Of a stretch of DNA of 64,000 bases, positions 17,813-26,157 are shown one piece after another. The notes beneath the pieces are model-generated. The model did no database searches and was not told where the DNA came from. It worked only from the letters and a program-made list of their open reading frames with translations. Every line of letters starts with the position of its first letter. The first letter of the stretch is position 1. Source of the DNA: Verrucomicrobiales bacterium (lineage in GTDB: Bacteria > Verrucomicrobiota > Verrucomicrobiia > Verrucomicrobiales > DEV007); assembly GCA_021648365.1 (NCBI GenBank), contig JAKISY010000001.1, forward strand, positions 150,941-214,940. The letters run 5' to 3'. The translations under genes and the position numbers were made by a program.

Positions 17813-19186
17813 TTAAGCTTCTTTATAATTGTAAACCAGCTTGTCTTTTGACTTACCTGGCATTGGCACGGAGTTAGGTTTGAAGCTGTCTCCCCATGCA
17901 GGTTCATCAGGTCCGAGATCTTCACCAGAGTTCAAGGCTTGTTCCCAGGTCACGCTCTGACCCGAGTGAGCGGCGATACGCGCCATGATGCCGAGCATAG
18001 TGGAGTTGATCATGCGATCGCCATCATTAATGAAGTTACCTGAGCGAATCGAGGCGAACAACTCGTTGTGCTCGACTTGATACATGTTTTGCGCACCTGC
18101 ATCTTTGCGAGGCTTGCGCCATTTCCAGATAACTTTTCCGTCGTGATCTTCGATGTAGGGATCTTTGCCTTTACCGATGATCAGCTTGCCTTTGGTGCCG
18201 ACGATAAAATCAGCGTTTTCACCATAACAGCCAGGGAGCTTTCTCTGACCGAGGTGGCACCAGACGTTATTAGGGTATTCGTAAGAAGCGTGAATGTGGT
18301 CAAAAATATTGCCGCCTTCTTGCGGGACTTGTAGACCTCCTACAGAACGACATGAGATAGGGGCTTGGTCTCCCATCACCCAACCAATTTTATCAACACT
18401 GTGGATGGCTTGCTCCACTAATCCACCGCCGCCGAGCCATGAGTAGTTATACCAGTTACGGAGCTGCCATTCGATGTCGCTTTCGTTAGCGCCACGTGCA
18501 CTAGCTGGTAGGTGAGGTTTCGAATAACCTCCATAATAAGTTGCGTAAACAGCGGTGATATCACCGATCATACCTTCCTCGAGCACTTTTTTGAATGCGG
18601 CACGGCGTGAGGGATGGTATCGCCAACAAAAACCCGCGACCATGGCGATCGGTTTGGTTTTGGAGAGTGCTACGGTTTTGAGACAGCTTTGCACTCCAGC
18701 GGCATCGACTGCCATAGGTTTTTCTGTGAAGATATGTTTGCCTGCTTCTACAGCAGCTTTCAAATGTTGTGGGCGGAAGCCAGGGCAGGTCGTTAGGATG
18801 ACCATATCAACGTCAGAATCGATCACTCGCTTATAGGCATCGATGCCGACAAATTGGCGTTCTTTGGGAACTTTTACTTTATCGCTAAACTTTTTGTCTT
18901 TAGAGAGAGTAGCTAATGACTTGTCGATCTGCTCTTGAAACACATCAGCCACGGCATGCAGTTCCATGTTGTCATCTGCACTCAAGGCTTGAGCGACGGC
19001 ACCTGTTCCACGACCACCGGTGCCTATAAAGCCGATTTTAATTTTTTTGTCAGCAGGGATGCCTGCGCCTTGGGTAATAGTAGCGCTTAGTGCGCCAGCA
19101 GCGACGGCTGCGCCTGCTGAGGTTTTGATGAAGTCGCGGCGATTGTGATTCGCTTCGTTGAGGATTTGAGGGTGGTTTTCGCTCAT
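17813..19186 (-). CDS. Tat-exported Gfo/Idh/MocA oxidoreductase
   Basis: The 457-residue protein begins with a Tat signal (NRRDFIKTSAGAAVAAGALS, residues about 15-34). It continues with a Rossmann NAD(P)-binding motif (GFIGTGGRGTGAVAQAL) and the EKPMAVD signature of the Gfo/Idh/MocA family. The C-terminal domain contains WNYSWLGGGGLVEQAIHS-like residues (NWYNYSWLGGGGLVEQ), where the histidine of the catalytic site is expected. Such exported members oxidise sugars or glycosides, often with a tightly bound cofactor. It is monocistronic by appearance, closed by the shared terminator at 17751-17795, and divergent from the PhnA-like gene. Confidence 0.9.
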   Translation of the reverse strand: MSENHPQILNEANHNRRDFIKTSAGAAVAAGALSATITQGAGIPADKKIKIGFIGTGGRGTGAVAQALSADDNMELHAVADVFQEQIDKSLATLSKDKKFSDKVKVPKERQFVGIDAYKRVIDSDVDMVILTTCPGFRPQHLKAAVEAGKHIFTEKPMAVDAAGVQSCLKTVALSKTKPIAMVAGFCWRYHPSRRAAFKKVLEEGMIGDITAVYATYYGGYSKPHLPASARGANESDIEWQLRNWYNYSWLGGGGLVEQAIHSVDKIGWVMGDQAPISCRSVGGLQVPQEGGNIFDHIHASYEYPNNVWCHLGQRKLPGCYGENADFIVGTKGKLIIGKGKDPYIEDHDGKVIWKWRKPRKDAGAQNMYQVEHNELFASIRSGNFINDGDRMINSTMLGIMARIAAHSGQSVTWEQALNSGEDLGPDEPAWGDSFKPNSVPMPGKSKDKLVYNYKEA

Positions 19187-19384
19187 GATGGTTGCTGTAG
19201 TTATGTTGGTTCAACTTGATTATTCTTGCAATCAAAGCATACTGATATGGAAGCTTTCCGCTAGTGTAAATATTTTTTATGAATACATAATAAATAGCCT
19301 TGCTTGTCGGGATTTGTCAAAGGGAAGTATCATTTTTAGCTTTAATACAGAGGATGCTGATAGAGCAAACGTTACAAATTTACC

Positions 19385-19786
19385 ATGTCGAAAGGATTTG
19401 AGACTCATCAATTACGTCAACAGAACTTGGCATCATTAGGCAAAGATTTGGCACGTCGAGCCAAATCTAAATGCGAGCTTTGTGAAAAAGGTGGGGTTAA
19501 GCTGCGAACTTATGAAGTGCCCCCTTTATCGACCGATCCAGAACTGGGTCGCTGTTTGTTGCTTTGTGAGCATTGTTTTGAACAGGTCAGTGAGCCTAAA
19601 CGATTCAAAGCAGGGGAGCAGTGGCGTTGTTTGGCTCAGGTTTTATGGAGTGAAGAGCCCGCTGTGCAGGTGGTGGCTGCGCGCCTTTTGGCGCGGCAAC
19701 AATCGAGTCAAAGTTGGGCGGCGGAGGCTTTGCAGCAAGTTTGGTTGGCGCCTGAGATCGAGGACTGGATTGCGCAAGAGGTTTGA
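19385..19786 (+). CDS. PhnA-type zinc-ribbon protein
   Basis: The 133-residue protein matches the PhnA zinc-ribbon family as recalled: the start KGFETHQLRQQNLASLGKDL, then CELC (C30, C33), YEVPPLSTDPELGRC and CEHC (C61, C64), and a C-terminal EPAVQVVAARLLAR helix. The name comes from linkage to phosphonate genes in E. coli, but the family itself is not a proven phosphonoacetate hydrolase and its role is unclear. No phosphonate genes are nearby. It is cytoplasmic, with no signal peptide. The 198 bp upstream of it show no other gene. Confidence 0.78.
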   Translation: MSKGFETHQLRQQNLASLGKDLARRAKSKCELCEKGGVKLRTYEVPPLSTDPELGRCLLLCEHCFEQVSEPKRFKAGEQWRCLAQVLWSEEPAVQVVAARLLARQQSSQSWAAEALQQVWLAPEIEDWIAQEV

Positions 19787-19869
19787 GGTGATGTCATCTT
19801 GGCTAGACAGAGGCCAGCACGTATATGCGTGTATTTACAGGCAGATTAACAAGGTTACTCTTTATAATT

Positions 19870-21339
19870 ATGAAGAAGCTTGAATTTTTTTTAATCTTTG
19901 TCGGGTTCACCTTTTGTTTTTTAGCGAAATCTCTAACCGCTGCTAGTGACCATCCGGACATTTTGTTTATTTTTGCAGACGATCAGGCGTTTTCGACGAT
20001 TCACGCACTGGGCAATCAAGAGATCAAAACCCCGAATCTTGATCGCTTGGTAAAGCGAGGCACGACCTTTACTCACGCTTACAATATGGGTTCATGGAGT
20101 GGGGCAGTGTGCGTAGCGAGTCGTCACATGCTGAATACGGGTTTGTATGTTTGGAAGGCTAAAAAAGCAGCTGATGCCTTGCGGCAGCGTATCAGTAAAA
20201 AGAGCAAGCAGGATACTACTACAAATTTTAAAGAACAGGGTTTGATGTGGTCACAGCTGATGGGCAAGGCGGGTTATGATACTTATTTCACGGGCAAATG
20301 GCACGTTAATACCAACGCTGCTCAGATCTTTAAAGTTGCGAGGCACATTCGTGCTGGTATGCCCAAGCAGACGCCCGAGGGTTATAATCGACCTCAAGAT
20401 GGCAAGCCTGATGTGTGGAGTCCCTACGATAAAAAGTTCGGTGGTTATTGGGAAGGGGGCAAACACTGGAGTGAAGTGGTTGCCGATGATGTGGAAGATT
20501 ATTTTACCATGGTCAAAGAGCAGGGAAATCCATTCTTCATGTATGTGGCTTTCAACGCGGCACATGATCCACGCCAGGCTCCAAAAGAGTATGTCGATCA
20601 ATACCCGCTCGATAAGCTATCATTGCCGGAAAACTTTCTACCCGAATACCCGTGGAATGAGAAAATGAACAGTGGGCGCAAGCTACGCGATGAAAGGTTG
20701 GCTCCTTTTCCGCGCACGGAACACGCGGTCAAAGTCAATATGCAGGAATATTATGCTCTGATCACTCACATGGATGCGCAGATTGGGAAAATCCTCAAGG
20801 CTCTCGATGACAGTGGGCGCGCGGACAATACTTGGATCTTCTTTACAGCCGACCACGGATTGGCGATTGGACAACATGGTTTGATGGGCAAGCAAAATAT
20901 GTTTGAACACAGTCTGCGTGTGCCTTTCATCGTAGCTGGCCCTGGGGTGAAAAAGGATCATCGTATTGATACTCGGATTTATTTGCAGGATGTGATGCCT
21001 ACGACTTTGCATCTGGCGAAGGCGGAGATTCCCAAACACGTGCAATTTCAAAGTTTGTTGCCGCTGCTGGAGGGGAATGATAAAAATGCTCGCGAAGCGA
21101 TCTACGGCGCTTACCTGACCCATCAACGGGCGGTGATCGAGGGCGATCATAAGTTGATACTCTACCCTAAAGCTGCCAAGGCTCTATTGTTTAACGTCAA
21201 GACGGATCCTCATGAAATGAAGGATGTGCTATCACGAAATCAACAACTCGGTAAAAAGCTATTTCAACGCTTACTTGAACTGCAGCAGCAGACAGGTGAT
21301 GAACTGGATTTGAAAACGATCTTTCCAGACTTGTTATAA
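19870..21339 (+). CDS. Secreted sulfatase
   Basis: This is an intact 489-residue formylglycine-dependent sulfatase. A signal peptide covers about residues 1-25. The first metal site is FADDQ (D37, D38). The catalytic cysteine is C81 in CVASR, the accepted C-x-A-S-R form of the formylglycine motif. GKWHVN and the second metal-site region FTADHG follow, and the C-terminus has VFNVK-like LLFNVKTDPHEMKDV. It hydrolyses sulfate esters, probably of carbohydrates; a matching maturase is not in the window. I chose ATG 19870 because it starts the signal peptide; a longer in-frame start at 19825 is unlikely. It lies 3 bp ahead of hemW. Confidence 0.92.
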   Translation: MKKLEFFLIFVGFTFCFLAKSLTAASDHPDILFIFADDQAFSTIHALGNQEIKTPNLDRLVKRGTTFTHAYNMGSWSGAVCVASRHMLNTGLYVWKAKKAADALRQRISKKSKQDTTTNFKEQGLMWSQLMGKAGYDTYFTGKWHVNTNAAQIFKVARHIRAGMPKQTPEGYNRPQDGKPDVWSPYDKKFGGYWEGGKHWSEVVADDVEDYFTMVKEQGNPFFMYVAFNAAHDPRQAPKEYVDQYPLDKLSLPENFLPEYPWNEKMNSGRKLRDERLAPFPRTEHAVKVNMQEYYALITHMDAQIGKILKALDDSGRADNTWIFFTADHGLAIGQHGLMGKQNMFEHSLRVPFIVAGPGVKKDHRIDTRIYLQDVMPTTLHLAKAEIPKHVQFQSLLPLLEGNDKNAREAIYGAYLTHQRAVIEGDHKLILYPKAAKALLFNVKTDPHEMKDVLSRNQQLGKKLFQRLLELQQQTGDELDLKTIFPDLL

Positions 21340-21342
21340 ATC

Positions 21343-22461
21343 ATGCCCGAGAAGATCATTCAGCACCTGTATTTTCACATTCCCTTTTGTGCCCAGATTT
21401 GTCCTTATTGCGCCTTTTACAAACACACTCCTGGTAAATTAGCCAATGCCGCTTTTGTCGAGGCGATCCTATCTGAGTTGGCTTATCATAGCGAACGTTA
21501 TGATATAAAGCCTAAAACTTTGTATTTTGGAGGCGGAACTCCAAGCTTGTTGAGCCGGCAACATCTCGACCGCTTGTTGACGGGGCTGCGTCAGCATTTG
21601 GATCTAGCTAGCTTGGAAGAGTTTACCTTCGAAGCTAATCCTGCTACTTATAATCTAGCTAAAGCGCAACTCTTACGAGATCAGGGTGTCACTCGAATCA
21701 GTCTCGGGGTTCAGTCGTGGCATCCCCAGACTTTGAAGTTACTCGGGCGCGAACATTCTGCACAAGAGGCGAAGGATGCGTATCATATTTTGAGGGAGGC
21801 AGGTTTTGATCAGATCAATATCGACCTGATGTTCTCCGTGCCGGGGCAATCTTTGTCACAATGGCGAGAGGACTTGCAGCAAGTATTGGCTCTACAGCCA
21901 GAACATATCTCTGCCTATAATCTCACTTACGAAGAGGATACGGACTTTTTCAAACAGCTGCAAAGCGGACGTTTTAGAGAAGATCAAGACGAGGATGCGG
22001 ATCAGTTTCATTTGGCGATCGAATATCTGGAAGGTGCCGGTTACGATCACTACGAGATTTCCAATTATGCTCGTAAGGGGGCTAGGTCTAGACACAACCA
22101 AGCCTATTGGGCAGGTAAGGACTATATTGGAGTTGGCCCTGGAGCGGTCTCTACGGTGGGATATGCACGTTGGAAAAATGTGGAGGACACCGCATCCTAT
22201 GTTCGACAAATGCGAGACAAGGGCGAAGTAGATCGAGCCGATTGCGAAACTCTGAGTGTGGAGCAAAAGCGCATGGAATCCATCGCTTTGCAGTTGCGTA
22301 CGGAGAAAGGTGTGACTCTTGACTTGGTGGAATCTCAAGGTCCAATTGATCGCACTATGTTACTTGCGGAAGCTCTGATCTTTGAAAAAAACGAGCACGT
22401 TTACCTGACGCAAAAAGGTAAGTCTCTTGCAGACATGGTAGCTCTGGAGTTGATCGGGTAA
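21343..22461 (+). CDS. hemW: HemW-like radical SAM protein
   Basis: The 372-residue protein has the radical SAM cluster motif C16-x3-C20-x2-C23 (FHIPFCAQICPYCAFYK), the TLYFGGGTPSLL motif, and the DLMFSVPGQS and SAYNLTYEE segments typical of HemW. This protein was formerly annotated as oxygen-independent coproporphyrinogen III oxidase. HemW binds haem and is thought to insert it into respiratory proteins, which fits a genome so rich in c-type cytochromes. It lacks the extra cysteine of true HemN (CxxxCxxCxC). It starts 3 bp after the sulfatase stop and converges on the cytochrome gene at 22474. Confidence 0.88.
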   Translation: MPEKIIQHLYFHIPFCAQICPYCAFYKHTPGKLANAAFVEAILSELAYHSERYDIKPKTLYFGGGTPSLLSRQHLDRLLTGLRQHLDLASLEEFTFEANPATYNLAKAQLLRDQGVTRISLGVQSWHPQTLKLLGREHSAQEAKDAYHILREAGFDQINIDLMFSVPGQSLSQWREDLQQVLALQPEHISAYNLTYEEDTDFFKQLQSGRFREDQDEDADQFHLAIEYLEGAGYDHYEISNYARKGARSRHNQAYWAGKDYIGVGPGAVSTVGYARWKNVEDTASYVRQMRDKGEVDRADCETLSVEQKRMESIALQLRTEKGVTLDLVESQGPIDRTMLLAEALIFEKNEHVYLTQKGKSLADMVALELIG

Positions 22462-22473
22462 AAGCGGTGATGC

Positions 22474-23103
22474 TCAAGGTTGATCTTGTTTTTTCAACAT
22501 CGCTTGGCTTGCTTCGGACAAATTAGCAATGGGGTAGCGGTAGATCCTTCCGCCTCGTAAACGCAAAACAGCGACATCGCCTTCTACTTTCAATAAAGTC
22601 GCCATGATCGTTTTACCTGCTTTGTTTTTCCAAGCCTGCTCTTTGGGTAAAGCACGCGGCAAGTCAGGGGAGTCCATCACGTCTTCTTCTGGCATTTTAC
22701 CGCGTTTGCCACGATCTCCATTGATCGGCGCACCATCGGTGATCCATTTTTGCACGATGCGGATCTCTTCTTTAGTGAGTGATTCTCCTTTGCCTTTGGG
22801 GGGCATCGCATCATCATTGTCTTGAGGCCGAGTGATGGTGATGAACAGTAGGCTAGCATCCCAATCACCGGGTATCACGGTGTCGTTTTTTGGCATGCGT
22901 TTCTGGAAGTTCTCAGGATCGTCAAAGCGCAAACCTGCTTTGACTTTCTCTGAGTCCTTGCTGTGACAGTCGGCACACTTCTCGATAAAGATAGGCATGA
23001 CATCGCGTTTGTAATCCCGCGCCCGTGCAGGATGGATCAATATGCCGGATCCAACCAAAGCAATGAGAATAGCCGTCGTGTAGGAATTTTTACGTTCGAA
23101 CAT
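22474..23103 (-). CDS. Planctomycete-type cytochrome c protein with SHD1-like domain
   Basis: The 209-residue exported protein has a signal peptide (to about residue 29) and one haem-binding CADCH (C43-H47) followed by the PSCyt1 pattern KAGLRFDDPENFQKR and an axial MPPKG methionine near residue 100. The C-terminal 50 residues (AWKNKAGKTIMATLLKVEGD, then VAVLRLRGGRIYRYPIANLS) resemble an SLA1 homology-1 (SHD1) domain, a recurrent partner in PVC bacteria. It likely accepts electrons in the periplasm. It starts 7 bp downstream of the Gfo/Idh/MocA gene at 23111, so the two form a transcription unit. Confidence 0.84.
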   Translation of the reverse strand: MFERKNSYTTAILIALVGSGILIHPARARDYKRDVMPIFIEKCADCHSKDSEKVKAGLRFDDPENFQKRMPKNDTVIPGDWDASLLFITITRPQDNDDAMPPKGKGESLTKEEIRIVQKWITDGAPINGDRGKRGKMPEEDVMDSPDLPRALPKEQAWKNKAGKTIMATLLKVEGDVAVLRLRGGRIYRYPIANLSEASQAMLKKQDQP

Positions 23104-23110
23104 AGGGGGA

Positions 23111-24472
23111 TTAATTTACTTCTGTGATCTCCCAACCTTTGCGGTATTTGCGGGTTAGGTAAGGATTGGCTTCTTCTTTGTTAGTAATTTTTAGATTTTT
23201 GGCATCCCACTTGAGCTCTTCTCCTGGGAAGTGCACCGCGACATTACCGAGTTGAACGGTTTCAGTAAGGTTGCCACCGTATTCAAAGCCGTCACTAGGT
23301 TGCTTGCCTGACAGGCAACCATCGATCCAGCCATGATAATGGTTTAGACTCTCCACTTTTTCAATTTTATGCTCGATTTTGGCATCGATGAAATTCAGCT
23401 CAGGCATGCCTACGTGAGGCAGCAGCATGGAACCTTTTTCGCCAACGAAGATGGAACCTAAGCGGGGAAGTGTTTTCCCTTTTGGTAAGAGTGCTAGAGA
23501 TGCTTTGGGTTGACGTCCGCCATCATACCAAGTGATGTTGATGTTATCGCCTGCTATATATTCGGTGCTGGGAAAGTTGTAATACAAAGTCTCCTGACTA
23601 GGCCAGACTTCATCGTTTATGCCAGAGTGCTCAGCTTTGATGCTGTTGGGACCTCCGGTAATTTTAAGAGCTGTGAAAACAGGGTCTAAAATATGGCAGC
23701 CGAAGTCTCCAATGGCACCTGAACCGAAATCTTGCCAATCGCGCCAAGCAAACGGATGGTAAATGCGCTCTCCACCATAGGGACGCATCGGAGCAACTCC
23801 AATCCAGAGATCCCAGTTGATGGAAGTAGGCACTTCTGGAGGATTTTTCGGACGCTCAAGTAAACCTGAATATCCATGTCCGGTAGGTGAAGCCCAAGAA
23901 TGCACCTCTTTGATTTTGCCAATGACTCCGCTTTGGATCAATTGAACCCCTGTGAGGTAGGCGGAGTGAGAATGGATTTGATTCCCCATGCGGGTAATGA
24001 TATTTTTGTCTTTTGCAGCTTGATTACGCACTTGTCGTGCTTCCCACACGGTGCGAGTCAGTGGTTTTTGGCAATACACGTGTTTGCCGCGGCGCATCAG
24101 GTCGAGTGCAATGTAAGCATGCATGTGATCTGGCGTGGACACTGTAAGTGCGTCAATTTTGTCACCCATGTCCTCCAGCATCTTACGATAGTCCTGATAG
24201 AGTCGAGCGTCGGGAGCGAGCCGCTTGACCTTGTCCATGCGGGTGAGGTCGATGTCGGTGAAGGCTACAGGAGCCAACTGCGGATGGGTTGCCATCTCTT
24301 TGATGTCGGACCAACCTTTGCCGTTGGCTCCGATACCAGCAAACTGCAGCTTGGAGTTGAGGTCTTTGCCTCGCAACAATGCAGGGACTCCGAATACCGT
24401 GGCGACCGCACTGGCAGAGCCTGCGGTTTTGAGGAAATGACGGCGGTTGAAAGAGGTGTTTGAATCAGTCAT
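23111..24472 (-). CDS. Tat-exported Gfo/Idh/MocA oxidoreductase (QKP variant)
   Basis: The 453-residue product has a Tat signal (NRRHFLKTAGSASAVATVFG), a nucleotide-binding AGIGANGKGWSDIKEM, and the family motif as QKP (CQKPLTRTVWEARQVR) in place of the more usual EKP. The C-terminal half has GSGAIGDFGCHILDPVF. I chose the ATG at 24472 (MTDSNTSFNRRHF); the frame extends upstream to 24514 without support. Next to it is a cytochrome c gene 7 bp downstream, suggesting oxidation of a periplasmic sugar coupled to the haem protein. It is a close paralogue in layout of the protein at 26158-27429. Confidence 0.9.
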   Translation of the reverse strand: MTDSNTSFNRRHFLKTAGSASAVATVFGVPALLRGKDLNSKLQFAGIGANGKGWSDIKEMATHPQLAPVAFTDIDLTRMDKVKRLAPDARLYQDYRKMLEDMGDKIDALTVSTPDHMHAYIALDLMRRGKHVYCQKPLTRTVWEARQVRNQAAKDKNIITRMGNQIHSHSAYLTGVQLIQSGVIGKIKEVHSWASPTGHGYSGLLERPKNPPEVPTSINWDLWIGVAPMRPYGGERIYHPFAWRDWQDFGSGAIGDFGCHILDPVFTALKITGGPNSIKAEHSGINDEVWPSQETLYYNFPSTEYIAGDNINITWYDGGRQPKASLALLPKGKTLPRLGSIFVGEKGSMLLPHVGMPELNFIDAKIEHKIEKVESLNHYHGWIDGCLSGKQPSDGFEYGGNLTETVQLGNVAVHFPGEELKWDAKNLKITNKEEANPYLTRKYRKGWEITEVN

Positions 24473-24558
24473 GATGTTTTGAAAATTGGAAGGATGAAAA
24501 AAGGAAGGCCGCACAGCAGTGAGGCCTTCCGAATAAATGGGGGATTTATGCTGCTGCC

Positions 24559-26019
24559 CTAGGCTTGTTTGGGAGCTGCCTTTTTGGCAGCTGGCGCCGG
24601 TTTCGCAGCCGGTTTTTTAGCAGGTGCTGGAGCTGCTTTTTTAGGAACAGGTTTAGCAGCAGGCTTTTTAACCGGCGGAGGTGTTGCTTTTTTGAGTGCT
24701 GCTTTAGCTGGAGTTTTGGCAGCGGGCTTTGCTACAGGTTTTTTAGCGACCGCTGGTTTAGCTGGCGGTTTGGGAGGTGTGCTGGCTTTTTTCAATGCAG
24801 CTAGAGCCGCTTCAGCTTGTTTGACCACTTGTTGCGCGGTTTTGGCTGCGTTCATGGCGTCAGCCGCTGCTTTAGATGCAGAGTTCGCTGCGAGTTTAGC
24901 TGAAGCTACGGCTTTGCCCAGCGCCTCCATAGGAGATGCCGCTTTGGCTGCGGGTTTGGCTTTAGGTTTAGTAGGTGCGGCAGGTTTTTTTACCACCGCG
25001 ACCACTGGCTTCACTGCCGCAGCTTTGAAGCCTGTGTTCGCGTCTAGACCTGTGATTTTTGCGACCAATTGTTTGGAGCCTTTTTCGGTGACCTTGGTTT
25101 GCCAGAGGAAGATCTTCTTGAGCTTTTTCAAGCCTGCCAATTTCATCACTCCTGCATCTGTGACTTGTGTGCCGTAGAGGTTGAGGTATTCCAACTTGCT
25201 AAGCTTGGCGATTTGAGCCAATCCAGCATCGGTGATTTTAGTGTTTTCCAAATGCAAGCGAGTGAGGTTCTTCATCGCTGCGACGTCGGTCAAAACTTTA
25301 TCAGTGACCTGTGTGCGAGCCAGATCCAGCCAGAGGATTTGCTCGTTGACAGGTGCTAGGATTTTCAAACCGTCATCTTTAAACTTTTTAGCGACATTGA
25401 GAGCGCTGAATCGTAGCTCGGGAGTGTCTTGCGCGATCGCCATCAAGGACGCACCAGCTTTCTCGACTTTGGGCATCACGCCAGCAAGTGCTTTGGCGCG
25501 AGCTGCGGCAACTTTAGGATCGACTTTTGGTTTTTTGGCTTTTTTGGCTTTGATCTTAGGAGGATGCGCCACCACAAATTTGATCGCTTCGGCATCGGCA
25601 CCCGCAGGTTTTGCCTGCGAGACTTTCATGTCCTTTTTGGCACCGGACTTGATCCAGAACTCCAGCACTTGAATTTCTTGTTTGGTCAGTTGATCTTTGT
25701 CTTCGGGCGGCATGTGATCATCGTCATCGAGTGGGTAATGCACACGGATCAGGGAAAGGCTGTCATCGGGTTTGCCGGGGATGATATTGTCGCCCTCACT
25801 GCCGCCTTTCATCACAGCCTCAAACGTATCGAGTCTGAGCTTGCCTTTAGATTTGTCTTCACCATGACAAGATACACACTTGGCCTGAAGGATAGGGTTG
25901 ACCAAATCTTTGTAAATAATAGGATCCTTGGAATCAGCTGCTGTGGCTGAACCGAAACCGAGTGAGGCAACGCCAGCAATGGCGCAGGCTTGCAATAGGG
26001 AGTGGGTGTTTGTTTTCAT
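24559..26019 (-). CDS. Cytochrome c / LRR protein with Lys-Ala-Pro-rich tail
   Basis: The 486-residue exported protein has four parts. A signal peptide ends near ATAA (residue 28). A planctomycete-type cytochrome c domain has CVSCH at 48-52 and HMPPEDK with M103 as likely distal ligand. Leucine-rich repeats span about 225-325 (three units of the 'L-x-x-L-x-L-x-x-T-x-I/V-T-D-x-G' type). The tail (332-486) has an Ala-rich helical block (360-412) and then repeated PAKPAAKK-like units. The tail is strongly basic. The function of the combination is unknown; the cytochrome suggests electron transfer and the LRR a protein partner. It sits between two Gfo/Idh/MocA genes on the same strand. Confidence 0.85.
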   Translation of the reverse strand: MKTNTHSLLQACAIAGVASLGFGSATAADSKDPIIYKDLVNPILQAKCVSCHGEDKSKGKLRLDTFEAVMKGGSEGDNIIPGKPDDSLSLIRVHYPLDDDDHMPPEDKDQLTKQEIQVLEFWIKSGAKKDMKVSQAKPAGADAEAIKFVVAHPPKIKAKKAKKPKVDPKVAAARAKALAGVMPKVEKAGASLMAIAQDTPELRFSALNVAKKFKDDGLKILAPVNEQILWLDLARTQVTDKVLTDVAAMKNLTRLHLENTKITDAGLAQIAKLSKLEYLNLYGTQVTDAGVMKLAGLKKLKKIFLWQTKVTEKGSKQLVAKITGLDANTGFKAAAVKPVVAVVKKPAAPTKPKAKPAAKAASPMEALGKAVASAKLAANSASKAAADAMNAAKTAQQVVKQAEAALAALKKASTPPKPPAKPAVAKKPVAKPAAKTPAKAALKKATPPPVKKPAAKPVPKKAAPAPAKKPAAKPAPAAKKAAPKQA

Positions 26020-26157
26020 AAGTTGTTATTAAAGGTAATATGGGGAAGTTTGAGTGGCAGGCAAGAGGCAATGGGGGCGCAAATAGGGGATGTGAGATTT
26101 TCTATCTGTCTATGATTTGAAAGGTTGGAACGCAAGATGTTCAATCTTTCATAATAA

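Noticed and set aside
24565..25177. Long plus-strand open frames antisense to the cytochrome c/LRR protein gene
   Set aside because: They mirror the Lys/Ala/Pro-rich repeats of the minus-strand protein, have low-complexity Phe/Ala/Gly composition and no start signals; the minus-strand gene has a signal peptide and domains.
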